Shown: positions 1 through 10,400 of the stretch, piece after piece | Position numbering within the stretch: position 1 is the stretch's first letter | Layout of the letters: each line of letters begins with the position of its first letter | From: Cytauxzoon felis | Taxonomy: Eukaryota; Apicomplexa; Aconoidasida; Piroplasmida; Theileriidae | Length of the DNA: 32,696 bases | Direction: 5' to 3' | Assembly: GCA_020283715.1 (NCBI GenBank) | Contig: JAIQCW010000074.1 | Location: 1-32,696 of the forward strand | The notes under the pieces: model-generated | Databases searched by the model: none | Told to the model about the DNA's origin: nothing | What the model saw: only the letters and a program-made list of their open reading frames with translations | Program-made: the position numbers and the translations under genes

Positions 1-297
1 AGTTCCACCTAAGGTCGTCTTGCAGATAGCTTCCTTTATTTATCTCCCCCTTCGCTTCCCTGAGATCGGCTACGGGTAGTCCACTTGAGGTCTCCACTTG
101 AGGTCCAATAACTAAACTTCTGCCACGATCTCTGGGAGTGGCTTTACTCTTTAGAGATAGGTAATTGGAAGAAGCCTCCACGGCGAGTGGAACAGTAGTT
201 GTAACCTCAAGTGGAGAGCTGTCTGCAGGACTAACCTCGGATGGAGTGGAATCAGTGGTTGGACATCGAGTGGAGGTAACCTCGTGTGGAGGTGAAT
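1..297 (-). repeat. REP-A copy 1, in frame in IleRS
   Basis: Dispersed modular repeat, read here in the sense of the host gene. It has the [20 protein letters not shown] module followed by the PVADLREAKGEINKG module, bounded by CCACYTGAGGT-like arms. It follows the KMSKS loop. Near its end one extra base relative to other copies changes the frame of the last module, which nevertheless stays open to the window edge. Confidence 0.9.
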
Positions 298-3200
298 ATA
301 TGTTAGGTGTTTTACGTTTATTATTTTGTTTACTTTTGCTAAATTTTTGTTTATATTTATCTACAACGAATCCGTGTGTGATGATATTTTCTACGGGTGT
401 ATTATTATTAGTATTAAGTAATGTATGAAGTATAATGATAGATTGATACCATCCTCGATGTTGATCTTGTCCTTCAATAGCATAAGTAGCTTTAATTGGT
501 CGATTAATAATGAAATCGAGATTAGGTATAGTTTTATATTTATTATTATTTTGAATTGCAATTTTTATCAACCTATTAAATACATTATATAAACTATAAT
601 TTGTATATAACCATGATAAACCAGACTCAAACCATATGTCAAATATATCAGATGTACCTCCACCACCAGAGGTTACATCTCCACCTGAGGTCATTCCACT
701 CGCCGTTCCACCTGAGGTCGTCCTGCAGACAGCTCCTTTATTTATTTCCCCCTCCGCTTCCCTGAGATCAGCTACGGGTTGTACACCTGAGGTTACATCC
801 AACACATCCTTAGCACCATCTTCCATCATTCCCATGATGGATGATCCATCACTACCTTCACCACGATCTCCGGGAGTGGCTATACTCTTTAGAGATAGGT
901 AATTGGAAGAAGCCTCCACGGCGAGTGGAACATAGGTTGGACTGTTGTTAGAGGTAACCTCAGGTGGAGTGGATTGGACATCGTTTGGAATATTGATTCC
1001 CCAATATCTTTGTCTACTGATGCACCAGTTATATTTTCTATTGAGTATGGTATTATAGATATAATTTTTTGATGATTGTGGGTACATATTGATATGATTG
1101 AGTGTATCGATGAATTTATCTTTATTTGAGATGTTCAAGCACCATTGTTTTGTTAATCTAACATGTGTTGGGTTATAGAATCTCCAATCACAATTTATTG
1201 GTATTGATTGTTGTTGATATTTAATTAAATTCTCATTTAATATAATTTTCAATAGATTGGGATTAATTATGGAAATATGTTTACCATCGACTAATGGATG
1301 TATACCAGAATAATAATATTCATTTTTATCTATTAAATTGGTAAAGGTTATGTTTTTATTATTAATCAAATAAAAATGATTTATATTATGCGCTGGATAT
1401 AAATGTATAATACCCGTAGATGGAGGAAGTTCCGATGAACGAAGTGAGGGAGGAAGTGACGAACGAAGTGAGGAAGGAGGATCCGATGAAGGAGGAATTT
1501 TCGACGTGGGTAGAATTTTCTTCGAGGAAGAAAAATTCTCCGATTCAAGTGGGGAACGGGGAAAATTCTTCAAGGAAGGAAAATTCTTCGATGAAGAAAA
1601 ATTAGCAGCAGAAGTGTCGGTGACATCAATAACTTCGTTGCCTTCGCTAGCATCGATGATATTATAGATATTATTATATATGGGATCATAATATTTTAAT
1701 CCTATTAAATCACTTCCATTAACATCAGCAATTTTATCATCATCATTAAATAATTTTATATTATTATTATTAGATATAATATAACCTATATTATTAATAT
1801 TATATATAGAATATATAATATTCTTATCAATACCTAATCCTTTATTACCAAATATAGTCCAACCCATATCTGTCCATATAATAATTTTATATTTCTTAAT
1901 ATTATATCTATTAAATATATCATTATCAATTATTAAATCAAATGAAATATAATATGTCATTATATTTTTAGATTTTATTATAATCTCTGAATCTGATAAT
2001 ACAGATTTTGATAATGTACTATAATGTTGTGGTAATATATCCCTATATATCAAATTCCTATCCTTTAACTTCATAAATGTATCAATAATCATCTTCTCAT
2101 AATCTTTATGATATGTAGCGTAATAGTCATTCCATAACGCCCATATACCGAATTTCTTAAACATCGACATCTGATCATTAATACAACCACTAACATACTC
2201 ACTACATCTCGATCTTATCCTGTTAATCCTATCTAAATCTGAAGACCCATCCAACTCTTCTCCACTACCACCCGAGGTCTTTCCACTAGGCGTGGAGCCT
2301 CCTCTATTTACCTCACCCTCAAACTCCCGTAGATCGTTCTCGGGTTTTCCACCTGAGGTTTCCACTTGAGGTCCAGTACTGTTCCTCGTCTCATGTTCTT
2401 CCGGATTGACATTATTTAATACAGTTGATGAATTATGGGTAATATCATGAGGTAATTCTACATTATAGTGTTTTTTATCCCTACATTCCCCCACATTACT
2501 ATCTTCATTACCTGAAATATTCCACTCAAAGTCCAATTCAGCTCTCTCCAATCCACCTGAGGTCGTCCTGCCGTCAGCTCCTCTATTTACCTCCCCCTTC
2601 GCTTCCCTGAGATCAGCTACGGGTAGTCCACTTGAGGTTACATCCAACACATCCTTAGTACCATCTTCCATCATTCCCATGATGGATGATCCATCACTAC
2701 CTTCCTCACTGCCACGATCTCCGGGAGTGGCTTTACCCTTTAGGGATATGTAATTGGAAGAGCTGTCTGCAGGACCAACGGTGGAGGCGAGTGGAACGGT
2801 TGTTGTAACCTCAGGTGAAGAGCCCTCTGCAAGAGGATCAGACGTGGATTGGACCTCAGTTGGAGAGTTCACATCACTTCGTTCATTATCGACTCCTCCT
2901 CCATCGTCGTGTCCTTCTTCATTCATAATTTTAATTTCAATTGGTATTCCATGGCAATCCCAGCCTGGTATCATGATAGGTATATTATTATTAAGTAATA
3001 AAAATCGTAAAATTATATCTTTAATAGTCTTATTAAGAAAATGACCATAATGTAATCTACCATTAGCATATGGAGGTCCATCAAGTATAATCTTCACATT
3101 ATTAAATAATTCTTCAATATTATTAGACTTATCCAAACCTAATTTAATCCTCTCTATACATATCTTCTCATAAATATTATTATCATTCCAATATTTTTGT

Positions 3201-3670
3201 ATCCTAAATTGCCTTTCTAAACCAGCCTTTATAATATTCATCGTTTTAGGCCATATTCTTTTAGGTAAGTTGATGAAGTACAAGTCAGCAGATGATTTAA
3301 TGGTGTCTGATGTATTGAAGTCCTCAATACCCCTTGGTATATGAGATTGAGAGTCTTCAATACTATTCGATACATGAGAGTTTTCAATACCATCCGATGC
3401 GTGAGGGTCTTCAAGATCACTCGACACATGAGATACTTCAATACCCTTCGATACATCCGACACAGTAGAATCCTCAACAACATCCGATTCATTTACATCA
3501 TTTAAATACAATTCATGACATCTAAATCGTTTCTTATCATCAATAATATGGTATGGGTTCATAAATAAAGATCCATTCGATGTCTTTAACACCGATATCC
3601 AACCATATACACTCCATATGTCCAAGACCGCGAAAATTTTTATTAAAATTATAAATCCTAATATAAACAT
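1..3670 (-). CDS. ileS: Isoleucyl-tRNA synthetase, bacterial (organellar) type, 3' end beyond window
   Basis: Charges tRNA-Ile with isoleucine; probably in the apicoplast. One uninterrupted frame runs from ATG at 3670 to the left edge (1223 codons, no stop). Class Ia motifs appear in order: DGPPYANGRLHYGH (HIGH region, residues 197-210), then PGWDCHGIPIEIK, WCISRQRYWG (882-891), DIWFESG (1011-1017) and KFSKSK (KMSKS loop, 1109-1114). The PGWDCHGxPIEIK form is bacterial-type. The start opens with a hydrophobic stretch (MFILGFIILIKIF), fitting a secretory/apicoplast leader. HIGH and KMSKS lie about 900 residues apart; about 540 is usual in bacterial enzymes. The excess is in-frame REP-A copies (about residues 266-372, 431-470, 896-1006, and from 1126 on) plus low-complexity segments (about 60-120 and 687-751). 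Splicing out of the repeats cannot be excluded but is not needed to keep the frame. Lies 86 bp downstream of the gene at 3756-4825. Confidence 0.9.
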   Translation of the reverse strand, partial: MFILGFIILIKIFAVLDIWSVYGWISVLKTSNGSLFMNPYHIIDDKKRFRCHELYLNDVNESDVVEDSTVSDVSKGIEVSHVSSDLEDPHASDGIENSHVSNSIEDSQSHIPRGIEDFNTSDTIKSSADLYFINLPKRIWPKTMNIIKAGLERQFRIQKYWNDNNIYEKICIERIKLGLDKSNNIEELFNNVKIILDGPPYANGRLHYGHFLNKTIKDIILRFLLLNNNIPIMIPGWDCHGIPIEIKIMNEEGHDDGGGVDNERSDVNSPTEVQSTSDPLAEGSSPEVTTTVPLASTVGPADSSSNYISLKGKATPGDRGSEEGSDGSSIMGMMEDGTKDVLDVTSSGLPVADLREAKGEVNRGADGRTTSGGLERAELDFEWNISGNEDSNVGECRDKKHYNVELPHDITHNSSTVLNNVNPEEHETRNSTGPQVETSGGKPENDLREFEGEVNRGGSTPSGKTSGGSGEELDGSSDLDRINRIRSRCSEYVSGCINDQMSMFKKFGIWALWNDYYATYHKDYEKMIIDTFMKLKDRNLIYRDILPQHYSTLSKSVLSDSEIIIKSKNIMTYYISFDLIIDNDIFNRYNIKKYKIIIWTDMGWTIFGNKGLGIDKNIIYSIYNINNIGYIISNNNNIKLFNDDDKIADVNGSDLIGLKYYDPIYNNIYNIIDASEGNEVIDVTDTSAANFSSSKNFPSLKNFPRSPLESENFSSSKKILPTSKIPPSSDPPSSLRSSLPPSLRSSELPPSTGIIHLYPAHNINHFYLINNKNITFTNLIDKNEYYYSGIHPLVDGKHISIINPNLLKIILNENLIKYQQQSIPINCDWRFYNPTHVRLTKQWCLNISNKDKFIDTLNHINMYPQSSKNYIYNTILNRKYNWCISRQRYWGINIPNDVQSTPPEVTSNNSPTYVPLAVEASSNYLSLKSIATPGDRGEGSDGSSIMGMMEDGAKDVLDVTSGVQPVADLREAEGEINKGAVCRTTSGGTASGMTSGGDVTSGGGGTSDIFDIWFESGLSWLYTNYSLYNVFNRLIKIAIQNNNKYKTIPNLDFIINRPIKATYAIEGQDQHRGWYQSIIILHTLLNTNNNTPVENIITHGFVVDKYKQKFSKSKQNNKRKTPNIYSPPHEVTSTRCPTTDSTPSEVSPADSSPLEVTTTVPLAVEASSNYLSLKSKATPRDRGRSLVIGPQVETSSGLPVADLREAKGEINKGSYLQDDLRWN
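653..984 (-). repeat. REP-A copy 2, in frame in IleRS
   Basis: Full-length repeat lying between the WCISRQRYWG and DIWFESG motifs of IleRS, a place where the family varies. It gives [15 protein letters not shown], a serine/methionine-rich SDGSSIMGMMEDG segment, then [15 protein letters not shown]. The frame before and after the insert is the same. Confidence 0.9.
1420..1610 (-). repeat. Low-complexity tandem repeat in IleRS
   Basis: Short imperfect tandem units encoding Ser/Pro/Lys-rich NFSSSK and PPSSLRSS runs, residues about 687-751 of the synthetase. Unrelated in sequence to REP-A. Typical of simple-sequence expansion in surface loops. Confidence 0.7.
2257..2382 (-). repeat. REP-A copy 3 (short variant), in frame in IleRS
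   Basis: Short copy with only the left half. It carries the alternative core (CCCGTAGATCGTTCTCGGG type), encoding ENDLREFEGEVNRGG, next to the CCACTAGGCGTGGAGCC cassette. Read in the same frame register as the longer copies. Confidence 0.85.
2549..2868 (-). repeat. REP-A copy 4, in frame in IleRS
   Basis: Full-length copy placed soon after the PGWDCHG motif. It encodes NYISLKGKATPGDRG, then the same SDGSSIMGMMEDG segment seen in copy 2, then PVADLREAKGEVNRG. Copies 2 and 4 are the only ones in the window that share this middle segment. Confidence 0.9.
3310..3490 (-). repeat. Degenerate tandem repeat near IleRS N terminus
   Basis: Imperfect units of about 30 bp encode repeated SHVSxxIEDS-like decapeptides at residues about 60-120, between the leader and the catalytic core. 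Probably a disordered linker; no known function. Confidence 0.65.
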
Positions 3671-3755
3671 AACATTTTAATATAAATTAAAATAATATTT
3701 AATCATATATAGTGACAATAAAAACATTAAACAAATTACACACTATTTATAACAT

Positions 3756-4825
3756 TTATTTATTATAATCTATAAGATAACTTCGTATCCTCTCCAATTG
3801 CTTAATTTGATTCGATAATTTCATAGCCTATTAATTAATATTATTATACATTATATTATACTTACCTTCAAACCAAAAAAACTTGTCCATGAATTTATAT
3901 CCATCTGCGATAGTTCTGAAAAGTTAACCTTTTTAAAATAATCTAATGGATCATCTGTATTATTTTTTTCATTTAAACGCTTATTATTCATTAGAATTGA
4001 TGTAGATTCCTTTTTATTTCTATCATTTTTACCACCATCTGATGATAATTTTAATGGAATTGGACTCGCATTATTACTCCTTTTCAAATTACGCATATTT
4101 ATAGGTGTTGTATTCGTAGATTTGTCCTGATCTTTATCATTATTTATACCAAGCCATGATGATTTCCAATACTGAGGATCCGTCTCGTTTGTTTCTATAG
4201 AATTGTGTACATTATAATTGACTGTTTTGTCATCTGTTGGTGTCTCATCATTTATATTCTTAAACATGTCTATATTATCGAGACTCCTAGAAAATACCTC
4301 CAAATTCGGTTCCTCAAATTCTATAGGCCTCTCATTAATCGCCTCACGCTGCTCATGAAGCGTTGATATAATCGATTTCAATAAAGGATCCAATAAAAAT
4401 TTATTATAACCATCGTCATTAAGCTTCCAAATAGCACATAAAAGACCCTGACGTTCAGAACAAAATTTTTTAATCTGCTTCTCTACATGTAATAACCTAT
4501 TACATATCGTTTTAAGATAACTCGGGATCTCTTTAACATTTTTAGGAGGTGTAACCCATATAGGTAATGTATCTAATCTAGTATTATTACTAGTACCATG
4601 TCTACGTTTACCATCAGATTTCGTCGCCTTAAGGTCTTTCTTTGTACCTTTAGAATTAGAGGTCTCCCTTAGGAATCTAAATGGCGATTCAGTAGTTATT
4701 CCGTTACTTTTTTTCGGTGTGTAACTGTTACAGTCATAAAGATTAGCTGAGAACGCCAAATCATTGAGTAACGATGAACACTTATCATCTTTTGTAGGAG
4801 AAACTGAATTTAATTCATCACTCAT
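3756..4825 (-). CDS. Hypothetical protein, two exons
   Basis: Exon 1 is 4825-3866 and exon 2 is 3827-3756. The 38-nt intron has GTAAGT at its donor and keeps phase, giving 343 residues. I do not recognise the family. The first 90 residues are Ser/Thr/Lys-rich. Residues about 85-175 form the most structured part (PIWVTPPKNVKEIPSYLK onward), predicted helical with conserved-looking aromatic and Cys residues. Residues 180-300 are Asn/Asp-rich and probably disordered. The spliced end (SELSQMDINSWTSFFGLK, then AMKLSNQIKQLERIR) looks like an amphipathic helix or coiled coil. No signal peptide or membrane segment. Without splicing the frame ends three codons after the donor with VSII. It is divergent from uL6m at 5048, with about 220 bp between the starts. 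Confidence 0.7.
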
Positions 4826-5047
4826 ACGTTGAAGACAATTCGAATCATGAAATGAAGAGCATATATGTGTTGGTAATTTTTTTCTACATGGCCTCCATCA
4901 TCTATAACCTCTACACAACAAACACCCATAGGAACATGACATTTAAGAGAGGTATGACAATGTCTTTTTACATTATTAATTTTAATTTATCTAATAATTT
5001 TTCATATATTTAAATCATGATTTTATTAATGGAAAATTTTAGAGGCA

Positions 5048-5827
5048 ATGCCTTTTAATATCTATCATCCCAAGTTCCTCCCTTTAATCCATCTACAATA
5101 TCGCAGTTTTGGAGTCTCTGGTAGCTATGGTTCTAGTATTTATGGTGTACAGAATAGAGTAACTAATGCACGATTAATTAAATTACCAGAAGTTAACAGT
5201 GGTGAACGTATACATCTCAATCCGAGATTACACATTTCAAAATGGCCTGGAAATATAAGGGCGCTAGGCGCCAAATATTTTTTTAGGTATTTTTCTAATC
5301 AAATTTCAGTATAAATCTTATAGAAATGATCAAAAGACTAATACTGGATATTATCATATGCTTATAAAATCATCATCTGATGTTAAAAAAGATATTTGTC
5401 TATTGTCTAATGTATTTAAGGAACCAATAAATACACGTAAAATCTCTTCATGTCTATATGAACAAACTAGAGGGTTTGTAGGTCAAGTACTATTACATGG
5501 AAGAGGTGTTAAAGCTTATTTTGAACCTGAATGGCCAAATTTAATGTTTAGATTAGGTGTAGGATCAAAATGTATTGATGCTACAAGAATATGTACAATG
5601 TATTCAGGACATGTAAAAGTTAATGTCGATAGAACAGGTACAGAAAATTAATATTTTTTAATCATACGTTAATAGGATTAATAATATCAGTTCATGGATA
5701 TAATAAAATGATGGTAGGGAATACAGTTTATAGAATCTTTAGACTCGTTGAAGCCAATCCATACACCATGAAAGGCGGTCATATCGCAAACTATCCAATA
5801 ATACAAAAAGTTACAAAAAAGAAGTAA
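5048..5827 (+). CDS. MRPL6: Mitochondrial ribosomal protein uL6 (L6), three exons
   Basis: Exons 5048-5286, 5324-5637 and 5676-5827 join in phase across introns of 37 and 38 nt to give 234 residues. The product is a large-subunit ribosomal protein, probably mitochondrial. The C-terminal half follows the L6 pattern: a central strand region (GRGVKAYFEPEWPNLMFRLG), then SVHGYNKMMVGNTVYRIFRL, then the family ending EANPYTMKGGHIANYP with a lysine-rich tail. The first about 40 residues lack acidic residues apart from late ones and could act as a mitochondrial presequence. An ATG at 5029 is in another frame with an early stop, so 5048 is chosen. An apicoplast location is possible but less likely, because there is no hydrophobic leader. 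Confidence 0.75.
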
Positions 5828-5896
5828 TAACTTTATAATATAATTACAACACTTATTAAAAATTTAATTTATATACTGATATTGTCCACATGAAGT

Positions 5897-6186
5897 TACT
5901 TCCACCTGAGGTCGTCTTGCAGACAGCTTCTTTATTTACTTCCCCCTCCGCTTCCCTGAGATCAGCTGCGGGTCCACTCGAGGTCCAATCATTACGTCCA
6001 CCTCTTCCACTCGCCGTGGTGGCCTCCTTATTTACCTCACCTCGACTCCCATAGATCGTCTCGGATAATTCGCCACGATCTCCGGGAGTGGCATTGCCGT
6101 TTACGGGGAGTGAATTGGAAGAGCTGTCTGCAAGACGAAGAGAGTTGGATTGGACCTCAAGTGGAGAGTTGGATTGGACTGCGGGT
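5897..6186. repeat. REP-A copy 5, intergenic
   Basis: Copy between the convergent genes uL6m and SF3B6. It shows the TCTTGCAGACAGCT cassette, the CCCTCCGCTTCCCTGAGATC core, the CCACTCGCCGTGG cassette, the CCACGATCTCCGGGAGTGG module, and an inverted AGCTGTCTGCAAGAC cassette at the right end. The sense peptide frame is on the minus strand. Confidence 0.9.
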
Positions 6187-6200
6187 GTATATATGATATT

Positions 6201-6673
6201 TTACGATTGATTCATTGCGGTGCGTATTCTATTGAGTTCTTCTTGTTGTTTATCTAGATCTTTTTTCTTATTGACTCTGGTTGGATTATAGTACAGTACA
6301 ACAAGGTACCTATGATGTTAGTGAGAACAAGTACTGAAAAACAAACCTCCCAGCTACATTGAAGCCAGAAAGATGATCGAGTGCATTTTTAGCGTCATAA
6401 ATGTCATCATAAACAACAAATGCTGTGCCACGTGTAGTTGGCCCTACTCCTCTAATTGATATGAAAGATTTGTATAAAACATCAACTTACTTTCTAATTT
6501 GACGTACAGATCCATACTTTCCAAAAATATCATACAGTTCATCTGATGTTATTTTATATGGGAGGTTCCTAAAAATCATTAAAATTATACTCATCAACTC
6601 ACCTTAAATAAAGAATCCTACTGACTTCAGGTGGTAAACGTATACTCCTCCTTGAAGTCGCACCAATAATCAT
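6201..6673 (-). CDS. SF3B6: Splicing factor 3B subunit 6 (p14), four exons
   Basis: U2 snRNP component that contacts the branch-point adenosine inside the SF3b complex in the nucleus. Exons 6673-6603, 6568-6491, 6451-6347 and 6309-6201 are joined by introns of 34, 39 and 37 nt, all in phase, giving 120 residues, the usual length. After [20 protein letters not shown] there is one RRM. RNP2 is ILYLRNLPYKI, then [18 protein letters not shown]1-like [18 protein letters not shown], and the diagnostic [20 protein letters not shown]. The C-terminal tail is charged ([16 protein letters not shown]). Confidence is high because the whole fold and tail match the p14 family. Confidence 0.95.
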
Positions 6674-6786
6674 TGCATAAAATTAAATTTACATTAAAAA
6701 TATATAATGATTCAAATAACAATAATCTAAATCACACCATATTAAATATTCTATTGTATTAAAACGATATTTGAGGCTACGGGTAG

Positions 6787-6860
6787 GCCTCCGTGGCGCA
6801 ATTGGATAGCGCGTTGGACTTCTAATCCGAAGGTTGCGGGTTCGAATCCCGCCGGTGGTA
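6787..6860 (+). tRNA. tRNA-Arg (anticodon UCU)
   Basis: Full cloverleaf. The D arm is GGCGC...GCGC, the anticodon stem-loop TTGGACTTCTAATCCGA places TCT at the anticodon, and the T arm is GCGGG-TTCGAAT-CCCGC. The acceptor pairs GCCTCCG with CGGTGGT, with one internal T-T mismatch and a G-T end pair. No intron; A at the discriminator position. A-box and B-box promoter sequences are internal. Confidence 0.93.
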
Positions 6861-7429
6861 AATCTATTGTGGAGGCGCTATTCATAAAGTTTATACAGTT
6901 TTGGCATTTATATAGTAAGTGTAATGGTATATGGAAGCGTATAATAGGATAGCTGGCGAACTTGGGTAGTTATTAGGCTATACTGACTCCCATACTCAGA
7001 CTAAAATATATATTTTCATAATTCATAATATATATTATATGGTCGATATCTTCATTTGTATATAACTATTTTCTATTCAATCCATTCGTTTACTGGGTAA
7101 ATCAATGTCTGACCCACTGATCATTAAATCGTGCTCGACATTCTATCTGACGTTTGGATAATTATTTTAAATAAAGTTGTATAAATATGTAAAAATTATA
7201 TTCTATAGTATTATTTAATTTCATTTTCAAGTCAATAATCTCATTATATATTGTCATTTCGTTATAAATTTGGTCCAAGTTTGATGAGTAGTTATTTATT
7301 AGTTACCCTCTAAAAATATTTGATAAATCATGTCAGATGAACTGTTTTTTAGGTTATTATTCGTAATCTTGCAGTGTTTAACGTCAGTAAATCATTCAAT
7401 AGTTACTAATCTACACCATCGATAAGAAA
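6861..7429. other. Intergenic region without recognisable gene
   Basis: AT-rich stretch between the tRNA and the Hrd3-like gene. No long frame and no REP-A module. A moderately GC-richer part (about 6930-7010) could hold a structured RNA, but I see no signature of a known RNA family. Confidence 0.4.
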
Positions 7430-10400
7430 ATGGTTCTGTTATCCTTTGTTAGAAGTATATTATTACTTATTATACTTAATATCGCAAATAATTTAAAAGT
7501 GGTTTGTATTCACGATGTTCATGAAGCTCATAAGGTTTGTTTACATAATTTTTAAATTTAAAATTTTTATAGTTGTCTATTCTGGAGGTGGGCAAGGCTA
7601 AATTTGAGTTGAGTGTCTTATCTAACTTGGAAATAAAAGAATATGGAACTTTTGATTTCGCTTCTCCACTTAATGGAAGATCTATTAGGATGTGTGGAGT
7701 ATTAGTTCCGAGAGACATTGAAATTTATTTTAGGATTCTTTCATCACCTGTATTTCATCAAAGGCCGTATAATTTATCACTACCGGCTGATAGTACTTTA
7801 TTACAGCAATTAGGTTTATCGAGTGATGTTGTATTTTTATCTGAAAATGATCCAGTGTATAAAGTTATAGTTTGTATATTAAGGAATGAAATTTCAGTTT
7901 TACGTTACATTAAAGATCATCATAAATCTAAACAGACGTGGCCTACATATTTAGATAACAAGGCTGCATATGCGAATTTATGGCATAATGCCCGAAATTT
8001 GTTTAAGGTTAAGCTTCCATTATATTCATTTATTGATGATTCTAATTATGTTTATTATATTACTAATGATGGTAAATATTTAAAATATAAATATAAATTG
8101 AAATTTGATTACAATAAGTACCAAAATTTGGCTTTACTTTTAGGTTATTGGAATACTGATGTGATTAAATTGAGGAGATATTATATTAATAATTTGGAAT
8201 CATTATTGAATGATGTAGATAGATCTAATTATCCTATGGATTTTTTTGAGATATTGGATGGAGATGTTGATATAATTAAAGGTATAGAATGGACTGGTGG
8301 TTTATCATGGGATGAGGCTATGTTAATAGAATCTAGGCGTATTGCAAAGATTAGTATAAGATTATTATATCATGTATTACATAAGATGTTGAATTCTCAT
8401 GGTATAAATGGTTATAAAATACAGCAAACAAAGAATAAATTGTATCATATACGATTATGTTCTGATGTACTTTTACAAATACGTACTTTATTGAATCATT
8501 ATACTTTAAATATAAAAATGTATAAGAATGTAAAGGAGACTCCTGTAATTAATGAGGATGTTGAGGAGTTATTATTTGAATCAGTTCCAAAGTATAGTAT
8601 GTATTGGAATGTTAAGAATGATTCATTATATAATAGGAATTCTTTACATGATATGACAATTGAACAACTGACTGCTAGTGTATTGGACAATTTAAAATTT
8701 GAACCTAATAGTTTTTATAATGAATTGGGTAATATTAGTGGTGAGGAGGTAGATTTTAAAAGGGTTTATGATATATTACTTATGTTAACTCAGGGTACTA
8801 CAGATGCTACAAGGATGTTATTTAATATTAAGAGGAATACATCTAATGTTGTAACTGATATTGTAGATATTGTAAATGAACAATATAAAGCATTACCTAA
8901 TTCATTAAATAAATTATTACGTGCACGATCTAAATGTTTAATGGCATTTTTATATTTATTTGGTGTTCCTGATAAGAAGGGACGATTAAAATTTCCTTAT
9001 GGTTGGCCTCGTGATGATAAACGTGCTATAAAATTATTAATATCAGGTATGGGATCAAAATGTGGTTTATGTAATTCTATATTGGGATTTTTATCTGCAA
9101 TAGGTTATCCACCTATATCTAATAATATGTTTGCATGGGAGATGAAGAAAAATAATGATGAGACTACTGTATATCAATTATTAGCCTCTAATATATTTGA
9201 TGATAATGAATATATAGTTGGTCGTAAAGGTTTTGATTTACCATTATTATCTTATCTAAGTGGTAGTTATAAACATGATGAGATATCATCATTAGCATAT
9301 GGTTATTATATATATAGTGGTATAAGTAATGTATCCAGAACATGTGAATATTCATCACACTCAAGTATTAATAGACCACTTAAAGATGTTGGCTCTAGAT
9401 GTCTTGATGCTATACCATATATTATAGATGCTGCTAAATATGCTATGAAGAATCGTCAAACAGATCAATATCAAGAAGCTAGTGATGAATATAAGAGTAA
9501 AAAATATGCCGAATTTGTTAAAAAATTAGCTAAAATGGGTGATTCTGATGGTTTACGTATGCTAGGTGATTTTTATTATGCTGGACATGAAGAAGGTGGT
9601 ATAAGAAGAGATTATCAACAAGCATTACATTATTGGAGATTAGCAGCTGATAATGGTGATGCATCATCAGCATTAGCTGTTGCACATCATCATATTACAT
9701 TAATGAATGATGATAATGATCATTCATATCATGCTGAACGTTATTTAAGAATGATTATTAATTCATCTGCTAATAATTCATCAACAGCAAAATTTTATTT
9801 AGCAAGATATGGTTTAGGACAACCTAAAGATCCTATATTAGCTGCTAGATGGTTACGTGAATCAGCTGATCGTGGTGATGTTAATTCACAAGTATTAATG
9901 GGACATGCATTTGCTGGTATATTAAATGATGTAACACCAGCTGAAGGTAAAAATATTTTCATGTCATTTTATTATTATCGTAGAGCAGCTAATAATGGTA
10001 ATATAGTAGGTCTATTTAATTCAGCTGTATTTACATTACATGGTTATGATCTAGGATATGATACACCACATAGTCGTTGTAATGCAGCATTCAAATTATT
10101 CTCTAAAGTTGGTAGAATGGGTACAATACCATATGCTATCAAATCATTATCTAAACGCTTTAAACAATTTGATGATCATATTGGTTATGCATTAACAAAT
10201 ATGTTTCTATCAGAATTTGGTGATCCAATTGCACATGAAAATACATCAAAATATTTCAAATTTAATAATAATTTATGCTTTATACCAAATAATGAAATCA
10301 TACAAGATAATAAATTGAATCTTGAAGATGGTGATGATGGAACCATCAATAATCCATGCCATTATTATTATAGTAGAAGATCAGCTTATGATCATGATTC

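Noticed and set aside
636..902. Plus-strand frame rich in Pro/Ser as a gene
   Set aside because: Antisense reading of REP-A copy 2 inside IleRS. Similar frames at 165, 2754, 27677, 29745 and 32458 are repeat shadows.
653..984. Intein in IleRS
   Set aside because: No intein block motifs (N-terminal Cys/Ser, terminal HN), and the same sequence occurs in introns and between genes.
6861..7020. A spliceosomal or SRP RNA downstream of the tRNA
   Set aside because: No Sm site, U6 ACAGAGA box, U5 loop or SRP helix-8 motif could be found.
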